A model generated the notes under the pieces. It saw nothing but the letters and a program-made list of their open reading frames with translations, was not told the DNA's origin and made no database searches. Positions 34,117-41,991 of a DNA stretch of 49,140 bases are shown here, in pieces. Origin of the DNA: Bacteroidota bacterium (GTDB taxonomy: Bacteria > Bacteroidota > Bacteroidia > Bacteroidales > Prolixibacteraceae); assembly GCA_030698405.1 (NCBI GenBank), contig JAUYMU010000106.1, forward strand, positions 1-49,140. The letters run 5' to 3'. The stretch's first letter is position 1, and every line of letters begins with the position of its first letter. The position numbers were made by a program, and so were the translations under genes.

Positions 34117-34129
34117 GCCGAACCCGCAA

Positions 34130-34168
34130 CAATTTAAACATTGATAATTAACAATTAAACATTAAACA
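34130..34168. repeat. AT-rich tandem repeat before deoC
   Basis: The unit TTAAACATT or AATTAAACATTAAACAT is repeated with small changes (TTTAAACATTGATAATTAAC, AATTAAACATTAAACAT) directly before the deoC start codon, overlapping the region where a ribosome-binding site would lie. Confidence 0.5.
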
Positions 34169-34169
34169 T

Positions 34170-35024
34170 ATGTCCATCGAAACCTGTCCTTTATCCCTTT
34201 CAGACATCCAATCTGAACTGGAAGCAATCCGCGAAAATGCCTCGAAAAATTTAACCAAAGAAATGTTCGAAAAGGCGCTTTCATGCATCGACCTTACTAC
34301 CCTGAATTCGACTGATACAGTTACTTCAGTAGCTGCATTCACAGAAAAAGTGAACAGTTTCCCGGCAGCATTTCCCGGAATCAGTAATGTTGCCGCCATT
34401 TGTGTGTATCCGAATATGGCTCACACGGTAAAAAGCACGCTGAAAGTTCCGAACGTGAAAATCGCTGCGGTGGCCGGAGGATTTCCGTCGTCGATGACAT
34501 TTACCAAAATTAAAATTGAAGAAGCTCATTTGGCGGTTGTTGCCGGTGCAAACGAAATTGATATTGTATTGCCATTGTGGGCTTTTGAGGAAGGACATTT
34601 CGAAACCTGCATCCATGAAATTTCAGAAATTAAAAAAGCCATTGGGAATGCCCATTTAAAAGTAATTCTCGAGACCGGGGTGTTGAATGTCGATCAAATC
34701 TGGCAGGCATCCATGCTGGCCATCTCTGCCGGAGCCGATTTCATCAAAACTTCGACGGGGAAATTACCACAAGCCGCAAGTCCTGAAGCCGCATTTGTGA
34801 TGTGTCTGGCCATCAAGCAGCATTTTGAGGAAACCGATCAGAAAATCGGGTTCAAACCAGCCGGGGGAATTATTACACCTGAGGATGCGATGCTTTATCT
34901 TACCATTGTTCAGGAAATTCTGGGAAACGAATGGCTAACACCTGAATTGTTCCGCATTGGAGCCAGCCGCCTGGCCAACAATCTGCTCGAAAAAATTACA
35001 GGCAGCACGGCAAAACATTTTTAG
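34170..35024 (+). CDS. deoC: Deoxyribose-phosphate aldolase
   Basis: Class I aldolase of 284 residues splitting 2-deoxyribose 5-phosphate into glyceraldehyde 3-phosphate and acetaldehyde. Schiff-base Lys in DFIKTSTGKLPQAA; catalytic Asp region ANEIDIVLPL; phosphate-binding GFKPAGGI with a second Lys. The N-terminal 60 residues are longer than in the E. coli enzyme, as usual for the longer class. No other deo genes nearby. Confidence 0.95.
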   Translation: MSIETCPLSLSDIQSELEAIRENASKNLTKEMFEKALSCIDLTTLNSTDTVTSVAAFTEKVNSFPAAFPGISNVAAICVYPNMAHTVKSTLKVPNVKIAAVAGGFPSSMTFTKIKIEEAHLAVVAGANEIDIVLPLWAFEEGHFETCIHEISEIKKAIGNAHLKVILETGVLNVDQIWQASMLAISAGADFIKTSTGKLPQAASPEAAFVMCLAIKQHFEETDQKIGFKPAGGIITPEDAMLYLTIVQEILGNEWLTPELFRIGASRLANNLLEKITGSTAKHF

Positions 35025-35074
35025 TTTAAAGCTGTTTTAGGAATCAAAATCAATTTTCATTAAAACAATTAATT

Positions 35075-35575
35075 ATGGCAAATATTACGCTCAAAGGAAA
35101 TGCAATTCAAACAATAGGTGAACTTCCTGCAAAAGGAACAAAAGCTCCTGATTTCGAATTGGTTAAAAACGATTTATCGAAAGTTTCATTGAAAGATTTC
35201 ACCGGACAAAGACTTGTTCTGAATATTTTCCCAAGTCTGGATACCGGAACCTGCGCGGCTTCTGTTCGTCAGTTCAACAAACTGGCTGCCGATCTGGAAA
35301 ATACCAAAGTGCTTTGTATTTCGCGCGATTTACCTTTTGCGCAGGCTCGTTTCTGCGGAACTGAAGGCATCACCAATGCAATCACAGTTTCCGATTTTGC
35401 TACCGGAAAATTTGGTAAAGACTATCAGTTGGAAATTTCAACCGGCCCGTTGGCAAATCTGCACTCGCGCTCGGTAGTTGTTTTGGACGAAAATCATCAG
35501 GTAATTTACAATCAGCAAGTTCCTGAAATTGTGGACGAACCCAACTACGAAGCAGCTTTGGCTTCGCTGAAGTAG
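35075..35575 (+). CDS. tpx: Thiol peroxidase
   Basis: Atypical 2-Cys peroxiredoxin of 166 residues reducing hydroperoxides with thioredoxin. Peroxidatic Cys in PSLDTGTCAASVRQFN (residue about 60), resolving Cys in ISRDLPFAQARFCGTEG (about 94). Length and motif are standard. Monocistronic, with a terminator at 35598-35630. Confidence 0.97.
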   Translation: MANITLKGNAIQTIGELPAKGTKAPDFELVKNDLSKVSLKDFTGQRLVLNIFPSLDTGTCAASVRQFNKLAADLENTKVLCISRDLPFAQARFCGTEGITNAITVSDFATGKFGKDYQLEISTGPLANLHSRSVVVLDENHQVIYNQQVPEIVDEPNYEAALASLK

Positions 35576-35597
35576 GATTCAGATTTTATAAACATAG

Positions 35598-35630
35598 AAA
35601 AAGCTGTTTGCAGGTGCAGGCAGCTTTTTT
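35598..35630 (+). terminator. tpx terminator
   Basis: AAAAAGCTG pairs with CAGCTTTTTT, 14-base loop region, ending in a T-run. It starts 23 bases after the tpx stop. Confidence 0.85.
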
Positions 35631-35657
35631 AATGTCTTAAAATTCCTGAAAAATTGT

Positions 35658-35665
35658 TATATTTG
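35658..35665 (+). promoter_or_regulatory. Candidate -7 element (TATATTTG) of the BRO-N gene
   Basis: Exact TAnnTTTG match, 51 bases before the BRO-N pseudogene start. No clear -33 partner. Confidence 0.4.
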
Positions 35666-35716
35666 AGATATTCAGTCTGATTAAATTCTAATCTTTTCAT
35701 CTAATCTGCTATCAAA

Positions 35717-36296
35717 ATGACACGGAAAGAAGCATTAAAGCTATTTGAAGATAAAAAAGTTCGCACCGTTTGGGATGGAGAACAGGAAAAATGGTTTTTG
35801 TCCATCATTGATGTCATTGAAATACTAACGGATAGCCCTAACGCCCGCAAATATTGGAGTGTATTAAAAACACGACTCAAAAAAGAAGGAAGTCAGTTGG
35901 CTACAAATTGTAGTCAACTGAAAATGCAATCGGCAGATGGAAAATTTTATAAAACTGATGTTGCTGATATTGAGCAACTTTTCAGGCTAATCCAATCCAT
36001 TCCATCGCCAAAAGCTGAACCATTTAAAATGTGGCTGGCTGAAGTTGCACGTGAACGGTTGGACGAAATGGATGATCCGGAACTTGGGATCGACCGGATG
36101 CTTGAATATTACAAATAAGATTTCGAAACAACATCAGCCCAAAACCCCGGAAGAAAACAGAAAAGTAGCAGCCCGTGGCGGTTCGATTGTTGGCAATACC
36201 CGCAAGGAGATTGAAGCCAATATTGGAAAAAGCATTGTTTCACCGCTAAATGCAAGGAAAATAAAACAACTGCCCGAAAACGGAATTGAAGATTGA
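35717..36296 (+). pseudogene. BRO-N domain (phage antirepressor-like) gene with internal deletion
   Basis: The 133-codon first frame has the complete BRO N-terminal domain (KWFLSIIDVIEILTDSPNAR; DVADIEQLFRLIQSIPSPKA; ELGIDRMLEYYK) and stops at TAA 36116. The next frame continues at once with ISKQHQPKTPEENRKVAARG and NTRKEIEANIGKSIVSPLNA, the known C-terminus of such proteins. Full-length relatives have roughly 100 more residues between these parts, so there was a deletion with a frameshift. BRO-N proteins bind DNA and are found in phages and as damage-inducible genes. The N-terminal domain alone might still be expressed. Confidence 0.75.
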
Positions 36297-36373
36297 AGTC
36301 GATTTGATTTATATTTATCTGGCTTCCCTCAACAATAACTTCTTCAGGAATGTTTTAGAACGAAAAAGCAACT

Positions 36374-39124
36374 ATGCACCCTGTTCTAAAGGAAAACATT
36401 CAGGAAATTGGCAAACCCTATTCTGATCTACATTTCTTGCTCAACTGCCTGGCCGAAGTTCTCGAAGCAAACAATGAAAAAGAACTTATAAACAGCATTC
36501 CCTGGTTAAATACTCGGGTTTTGCTACCAGCACCCGAACTTGAACAGAAAACCATTCAGCTTTATTCCATCTGTTTTCAGTTACTGAATTTGTGCGAAGT
36601 AAACTGGGCCGTACAAAGCAGGCGAAGTAAGCAGCAGTCGCAAGGTTCACAAAGTGTAAACGGAAGCTGGGCACATACCTTTTCGGAATTAAAAGAGGCC
36701 GGAATTGTTCAGGAGGAAATAGTTGCAGCGCTTTCGCAATTGGAGATTGAGCCGGTAATGACCGCGCACCCCACGGAGGCAAAAAGAACAGTTGTTTTGA
36801 AATATTACCGCGAATTGTATCTGCAACTGGTTATGCTTGAAAATCCGGTTTACACGACTTTTGAACGCGTTCAGATCCGGTCGGGCATCAAAGAATTGCT
36901 AACCAGGCTTTGGTTCATTGATGACATTTACCTCGAGAAACCGCAGGTTGAAACCGAACTCGAGAACGTTTTACACTATCTCACCAAAGTTTTTCCTGAT
37001 GTATTTGAACTTCATGATAAAACATTGATTCAGGCATGGAATGAAGCCGGTTTTAAACCGGAATTGTTGCAAAATTACCGGTCGATGCCCAAAATTAGTC
37101 TGGGTTCGTGGGTGGGTGGCGACCGCGACGGGCATCCATTGGTGACTCCTGAAATCACGAAATACACCCTGGAACGGTTGCGGACAGAGGCACTAAATCT
37201 GGTTGGCCAACGACTGCACACTCTTGCTGATAGTTTGAGTATTTACACGTCAGAAAACACTTTATCTGCTGAATTTCAGGAATTAATTACACTGCTGAAA
37301 AACCAGATTCCGGGAATTTCGGAGCATCTGCAATTCACTGCTGCATCAAGAGAACCATTTAAACAATTTGTTATTCTCCTGATCGAAAAACTTCCGGTAA
37401 AGCAAAATCATTCAGGAACAAATGCATGGACTTATACAAATTCCTGCCAATTGCTATACGACCTGGAAATGCTGCTTGAGGCACTTTCCAACTGGGGCGC
37501 ACCTATGCTGGCTATCAACGAAGTAAACAAGGCGCTGCGTTTCGTGCAGAATTTTGGTTTTCACCTTGCTCACCTGGATATCCGCCAAAACAGTGAATTT
37601 TACCAGAAAGCATTTCTTGGCCTACTGGAAGATGTCGATACATCCGGTTTTTCGATGAATACCGATGGCTCGCCCGATAAAAAACTTCTGATTCAGGAGT
37701 TAAACCTCTACCGGCCTTTTACCCATAACTACTCCGGAAATGTTCCGGAAACAGACAATGCACTTGGTTATCTTGGTGTTTTGGACGAACATATCCGGAA
37801 GTTCGGCATCAATGCGTTGGGTTCAATGATTGTAAGTATGACCAAAAAGGTGGACGATTTATTCACTTTTTACCTGCTTGCACGCGAAGCCGGATTGTAT
37901 GTAAAAACCAAATCGGGACCGGCTTGTCAATTGCCTGTTGTGCCGCTTTTTGAGACCATCGACGATTTGCACCGCGCACCCGAAATTCTGGATGAATTTT
38001 TAGCGCATCCGGTCACCCAAAATACACTTCAATTGCAAGCACAGCGCAAAGGCTATTCAAAGCCTTTTGCCGAAGTAATGATTGGTTACAGCGACAGCAA
38101 TAAAGATGGCGGTATTTTATCGAGCCTTTGGCACCTGTACGAAGCACAGCACGAGCTGTCCAAAATTGGACAAAAACACGGCATTGACATCCGTTTTTTC
38201 CACGGAAAGGGTGGAAGCATCAGTCGGGGCGCCGGACCGATTCACTGGTTTCTGAAAAGCCTTCCGCCGGAATCTTTGTGCGGCAAACTGCGGCTCACCG
38301 AGCAGGGCGAAACCATCGAACGAAAATATGCCAACAAGGTCAACGCAGCATTCAACCTGGAATTACTAACTTCAGGAACCTTGCGCAATACTTTGCTAAA
38401 TACCCATCTGTTTGACAAAGAATTGTTTGAACTGGTCGGATTTATGGCGCACGAAAGTTTTACGACCTATACTGCGCTCACCCGTCATCCGAGCTTTATC
38501 CGCTTTTTCGAACAGGCCACCCCGATCGATGTGATTGAAACCAGTAAAATTGGTTCCCGTCCATCACGTCGGACGAATCAACGCACGCTAGCGGATTTGC
38601 GCGCTATTCCGTGGGTTTTCAGCTGGACACAAAGCCGGGTAAATATTACCAGCTGGTATGGAGTTGGCAGTACATTGCAACTCTTGAAAGAGCATTATCC
38701 TGAAAAATATGATTTGCTAAAAAAGTTGCTAATTTCGCATCCTTTGCTTCGGTACATTTTAACCAATGTGGATTCGGGTTTGGCAGCAACTGATCCGGAT
38801 ATTATTGAGCGATATGCCTCATTGATTGAAGAGGACCAAATCAGGAATGAAATTTTGCCTATGATTTTATCCGAGTTTCAACTCACTAAAAGCCTGTTAG
38901 CCGAATTACTCGAAAAGCCGTTTGAGGATAGAAGAAAGAACCATTATTATTCGACGCGATTGAGGGCAGTAGCGTTGGATTTAATGCATCAGGTGCAGGT
39001 AAATACGCTCCGCCACTGGCGAAACGAAAAAGATACGGAAGATCCCGAAATTTCCAATAAACAGAATATTATTTTGCTAAAAACCATCAATGCAGTTGCC
39101 AATGCGTTGGGGTCAACAGGTTAG
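36374..39124 (+). CDS. ppc: Phosphoenolpyruvate carboxylase
   Basis: Cytoplasmic enzyme of 916 residues making oxaloacetate from PEP and bicarbonate, refilling the TCA cycle. Catalytic motifs: VMTAHPTEAKR (His near residue 134), VGGDRDGHP, GYSDSNKDGG, FFHGKGGSISRGAGP, SRPSRR and VFSWTQSRVNITSWYGVGS. The C-terminus ends in LGSTG, in keeping with the family's conserved terminal TG. It begins 77 bases after the BRO-N relic and is followed after 38 bases by an LCIB-type carbonic anhydrase homologue on the same strand, with no terminator between them. Confidence 0.97.
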   Translation: MHPVLKENIQEIGKPYSDLHFLLNCLAEVLEANNEKELINSIPWLNTRVLLPAPELEQKTIQLYSICFQLLNLCEVNWAVQSRRSKQQSQGSQSVNGSWAHTFSELKEAGIVQEEIVAALSQLEIEPVMTAHPTEAKRTVVLKYYRELYLQLVMLENPVYTTFERVQIRSGIKELLTRLWFIDDIYLEKPQVETELENVLHYLTKVFPDVFELHDKTLIQAWNEAGFKPELLQNYRSMPKISLGSWVGGDRDGHPLVTPEITKYTLERLRTEALNLVGQRLHTLADSLSIYTSENTLSAEFQELITLLKNQIPGISEHLQFTAASREPFKQFVILLIEKLPVKQNHSGTNAWTYTNSCQLLYDLEMLLEALSNWGAPMLAINEVNKALRFVQNFGFHLAHLDIRQNSEFYQKAFLGLLEDVDTSGFSMNTDGSPDKKLLIQELNLYRPFTHNYSGNVPETDNALGYLGVLDEHIRKFGINALGSMIVSMTKKVDDLFTFYLLAREAGLYVKTKSGPACQLPVVPLFETIDDLHRAPEILDEFLAHPVTQNTLQLQAQRKGYSKPFAEVMIGYSDSNKDGGILSSLWHLYEAQHELSKIGQKHGIDIRFFHGKGGSISRGAGPIHWFLKSLPPESLCGKLRLTEQGETIERKYANKVNAAFNLELLTSGTLRNTLLNTHLFDKELFELVGFMAHESFTTYTALTRHPSFIRFFEQATPIDVIETSKIGSRPSRRTNQRTLADLRAIPWVFSWTQSRVNITSWYGVGSTLQLLKEHYPEKYDLLKKLLISHPLLRYILTNVDSGLAATDPDIIERYASLIEEDQIRNEILPMILSEFQLTKSLLAELLEKPFEDRRKNHYYSTRLRAVALDLMHQVQVNTLRHWRNEKDTEDPEISNKQNIILLKTINAVANALGSTG

Positions 39125-39162
39125 AGTTTTTTACTTATGTCAACATCAAATTCAGTATATAA

Positions 39163-39858
39163 ATGGAAAAAATAATAAGTCAGTACTTCGATGAATTTAC
39201 AACCATGTCGGAGGCATCACACAATGCTGTGATTAAAATTGCAGAACGTGAAGGAATTGAAATGAACCGGATAATTCTGGCGACTTCATTTTGTTTCGAT
39301 GAGTTGAATCACCATCAGGAAAAAATGAAACTTCCCATAACACAGGGAACTTTTATCATGGGCGGTTTGGCCGGATATCCATTTGTAGGAGAAATCGGCC
39401 TTACAGCTTTTGCCGACCATATTCCTGATAATGGGGCGGCGTTGTTTATTTTTGGTTCACACATCGGAATTTCCAGTAACGGAGAAGTGGGCAAGGTAAA
39501 ACGGGTCGGACAACACCGGCATACCAATACCTGCGGGGCATTGATGAAGGTGCAGTCACACGTTTTGTCTTCGTCAATCCACAAAATTGATCCAGTTGAT
39601 TATTCCGGATTTCAGGCCGAATTTTTGGCGCTTAGGCTACTTCCGATGGCCAAAGAAATCAGGAATGCTGAAGTTCCAATCCTGAAAACCACCCATCTGG
39701 TTTATGATGAAATTGAAAATGAAATACTAAAGCTAATTATCAACAATGAAGTATTACAAGCCGATTTTCCCGTTTATATTCTGGGCGGAATTGTGATCAA
39801 TACTGATGAAACATTGCCCAATTATTTTTCACAGAAAGTTTTCAGGAAAGTTCGGTAA
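39163..39858 (+). CDS. LCIB-type (theta/beta-like) carbonic anhydrase homologue
   Basis: A 231-residue protein with the signature of the LCIB family from algal CO2-concentrating mechanisms: ATSFCFDELN (Cys44, Asp46), IMGGLAGYPFVGEIGLTAF, ADHIPDNGAALFIFGSHIGI (His100), EVGKVKRVG and NTCGALMKV (Cys124). The Cys44/His100/Cys124 set fits the Cys-His-Cys zinc site, and Asp46 the catalytic helper. Carbonic anhydrase activity is known for some, not all, LCIB members. Its place 38 bases after ppc, in the same direction, suggests it supplies bicarbonate to that enzyme. It lacks a signal peptide, so is cytoplasmic like PEPC. Confidence 0.82.
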   Translation: MEKIISQYFDEFTTMSEASHNAVIKIAEREGIEMNRIILATSFCFDELNHHQEKMKLPITQGTFIMGGLAGYPFVGEIGLTAFADHIPDNGAALFIFGSHIGISSNGEVGKVKRVGQHRHTNTCGALMKVQSHVLSSSIHKIDPVDYSGFQAEFLALRLLPMAKEIRNAEVPILKTTHLVYDEIENEILKLIINNEVLQADFPVYILGGIVINTDETLPNYFSQKVFRKVR

Positions 39859-39863
39859 ACCAG

Positions 39864-40838
39864 TTATTTTTTTCTTGTGGTAGAATAATTTACCAATTCA
39901 ATGAGTGCGGTTCTTGCCTCGCTTTCAGGAAATTCCATGATTCCGGAAATGGCCTTTTCGCGGAAGTCGTTCATCTGATCGGCTGCATATTCAAGTCCGC
40001 CGCGACTTACCACCAAATCGACCAGTTCTTTTACCTTGGCCTGATTTTTATTTTTACGCTTGATCAAGTGAAGGATTCGGCTTCTTTCTCCCGACTTGCA
40101 GTTGTTCAGGACAAATAAAAGCGGCAGTGTTATTTTTTTCTCTTTGATGTCGTTACCGGTAGGTTTGCCCAAAATCCCTTTGTGCTGATAGTCAAAAATG
40201 TCGTCTTTGATCTGAAAAGCAATTCCAACATCCAATCCAATCTGAAACATCCGTTCCACAATTTCATCGTCTTTTGTAACCGATGCAGCCCCAATGGCCA
40301 TGCTGGTTGCAATCAGCGAAGCCGTTTTCTTCCTGATAATTTCGAAATACGTTTCATTGTCGATGTCCAGCTTCCGGCTTTTGCGCATTTGCAGAATTTC
40401 GCCCTCGCTCATGTCTTTCACCGCACGCGAAATCAGGTGCAGAAATCGGTATTCCTTCTGGTCGAGCGCATTGAGCATGCCTTTTGCAAGGATGAAATCG
40501 CCTACCAAAACGGCAATTTTATTTTTCCAGAGCGCATTGATAGAGAAACTGCCGCGGCGTTCGTACGATTCATCCACCACATCGTCGTGCAACAAAGTAG
40601 CAGTATGCAAAAGTTCGATGGAGGAAGCCGCGAGATTTGTTGACCCGTTAAATTCGCCGCACATTTTGGCCGACAGGAAAACGAACATTGGCCGCATTTG
40701 CTTTCCCTTCTTCTTCAGTATATAACGAATTATGATTTGAAGAAATGGAACATCACTTTTAATGGCTTCTTTGAAATACTTTTCAAAGCTTTTTAGTTCT
40801 TCCTGTATGGGCGATTTGATGATTTCCAAAGAGGTCAT
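39864..40838 (-). CDS. Polyprenyl diphosphate synthase
   Basis: trans-Isoprenyl diphosphate synthase of 324 residues, extending isopentenyl units to the side chain of menaquinone (octaprenyl/heptaprenyl type). First Asp-rich motif LLHDDVVDE and second QIKDDIFDYQ are intact, with GKQMRPMFVFLSA for substrate binding. It ends five bases from the LCIB gene stop on the other strand. A lone gene; the 203-base gap upstream carries the divergent ArsR promoter. Confidence 0.94.
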   Translation of the reverse strand: MTSLEIIKSPIQEELKSFEKYFKEAIKSDVPFLQIIIRYILKKKGKQMRPMFVFLSAKMCGEFNGSTNLAASSIELLHTATLLHDDVVDESYERRGSFSINALWKNKIAVLVGDFILAKGMLNALDQKEYRFLHLISRAVKDMSEGEILQMRKSRKLDIDNETYFEIIRKKTASLIATSMAIGAASVTKDDEIVERMFQIGLDVGIAFQIKDDIFDYQHKGILGKPTGNDIKEKKITLPLLFVLNNCKSGERSRILHLIKRKNKNQAKVKELVDLVVSRGGLEYAADQMNDFREKAISGIMEFPESEARTALIELVNYSTTRKK

Positions 40839-41014
40839 TCAGACTCATTTTTTTAAGTGCTTCAAAAATAGAAAATTTAATTGCTTTTTTGCCAAACAAA
40901 AACAATTGGCCGATTTTCATCAGCAGCAAAGCAATAAACTAATTTACATTTATTTGTAATCCGTCTAAACTGTGTTGTTGTCTCTTTTTTCTTTTCCTGA
41001 ATGTCAAATATTTA

Positions 41015-41022
41015 TATATTTG
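41015..41022 (+). promoter_or_regulatory. Candidate -7 element (TATATTTG) of the ArsR gene
   Basis: Exact TAnnTTTG match 20 bases before the ATG, with T-rich sequence (TTTT at 40992-40995) at the -33 distance. Confidence 0.6.
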
Positions 41023-41041
41023 CATCTGTTAAAATTAAGCT

Positions 41042-41347
41042 ATGATCAATATTCAGGAATTAGATACCAATCGTTTGGAAATGGCGGCCAATATGCTAAA
41101 AGCAATAGCCCACCCGATGCGCATTGCCATTTTAAAACATTTGGAAGGTGGTAAAAAACTTACGGTAACAGAAATACACGAGTTATTGGGAATTGAGCAA
41201 TCGACTACTTCGCACCATTTGGGTATTTTAAAAGACAAAGGGGTGCTTTGTTCGCGCCGTGAAGGAAAAAATACTTACTATTATTTGAAACACGATATCC
41301 TGAGTCAGATTGTGGACTGCCTGCAACGCTGCACCTGCGGAGAATAA
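41042..41347 (+). CDS. ArsR-family transcriptional regulator
   Basis: Winged helix-turn-helix regulator of 101 residues. HTH seen as TVTEIHELLGIEQSTTSHHL, wing LCSRREGKNTYYYL. A Cys pair near the C-terminus (CLQRCTCGE: three Cys) may bind a metal or thiol reagent; no metal-exporter gene is adjacent, so the target is unknown. Short leader and close -7 box suggest tight autoregulation. A strong bidirectional terminator follows. Confidence 0.92.
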   Translation: MINIQELDTNRLEMAANMLKAIAHPMRIAILKHLEGGKKLTVTEIHELLGIEQSTTSHHLGILKDKGVLCSRREGKNTYYYLKHDILSQIVDCLQRCTCGE

Positions 41348-41348
41348 G

Positions 41349-41389
41349 CAAAAGGCTTCGATCTAAATAATAAAGATCGGAGCCTTTTG
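41349..41389. terminator. Terminator after the ArsR gene
   Basis: CAAAAGGCT-T-CGATCT pairs with AGATCG-G-AGCCTTTTG around a 9-base loop; A- and T-runs on either side make it usable in both directions. Confidence 0.9.
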
Positions 41390-41439
41390 TTTATTTAGTG
41401 AAACTTCTTTCCTATTTTCGACCTCCAGAAAAACAAAAC

Positions 41440-41886
41440 ATGACAAAAATACGCGTGACCAAACAATTTGGCTTCGAAATGTCGCATGCATTACTCAACT
41501 ACGACGGGCTTTGCCGCAGCATTCACGGCCATTCGTACAAACTGCAAATTACTGTTGCCGGCGAACCCCTGCAGGCTCCCGGAAGCCCGAAAGACGGAAT
41601 GGTGATCGATTTCAGTATTCTGAAAAAACTTATTCAGGAACAGATTGTCCGGCATTTGGATCATTCACTGATGATCAATGAAAATGCGGACATCGAAAAA
41701 CTTAGCGCATTGGGACAGATGTATGAAAGGCACCAGGTTGTCCCGTTTCAGCCGACATCAGAGAATATGGTGGTATATATTGCTGAAAAAGTGAAAGCAC
41801 TTCTGCCTGAACATCTTGAACTTTTTAGCGTTCGGCTTTATGAAACAGCCAATTCGTTTGCCGAATGGTATGCGGAAGACAATTGA
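41440..41886 (+). CDS. queD: QueD/6-pyruvoyltetrahydropterin synthase family protein
   Basis: Tunnelling-fold enzyme of 148 residues from the ATG at 41440 (MTKIRVTKQF); upstream codons from 41398 lie in the preceding terminator. Zinc ligands are the His in MSHALLNYDG and both in SIHGHSYKLQ; catalytic Cys is in GLCRSIHGH. Either 6-carboxy-tetrahydropterin synthase for queuosine or a related pterin enzyme; no queCEF genes are adjacent. Confidence 0.85.
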   Translation: MTKIRVTKQFGFEMSHALLNYDGLCRSIHGHSYKLQITVAGEPLQAPGSPKDGMVIDFSILKKLIQEQIVRHLDHSLMINENADIEKLSALGQMYERHQVVPFQPTSENMVVYIAEKVKALLPEHLELFSVRLYETANSFAEWYAEDN

Positions 41887-41968
41887 TTGCAGATTAACGA
41901 TTAAAGATTAACGATTGCAGAAGGATTTAAAATCGTTAATCACAAATCGTTGTTCGTTAATCGTTAAT
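41885..41968. repeat. AT-rich inverted/tandem repeat between queD and polA
   Basis: Two copies of TTAACGATT (41894 and 41908) on the left and several AATCGTTAATC/GTTAATCGTTAA units on the right (41931-41968) allow a long hairpin. It fills most of the 105-base gap and could be a terminator or a mobile repeat. Confidence 0.65.
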
Positions 41969-41991
41969 TTTAAAGAAAAATACAATCTCAC

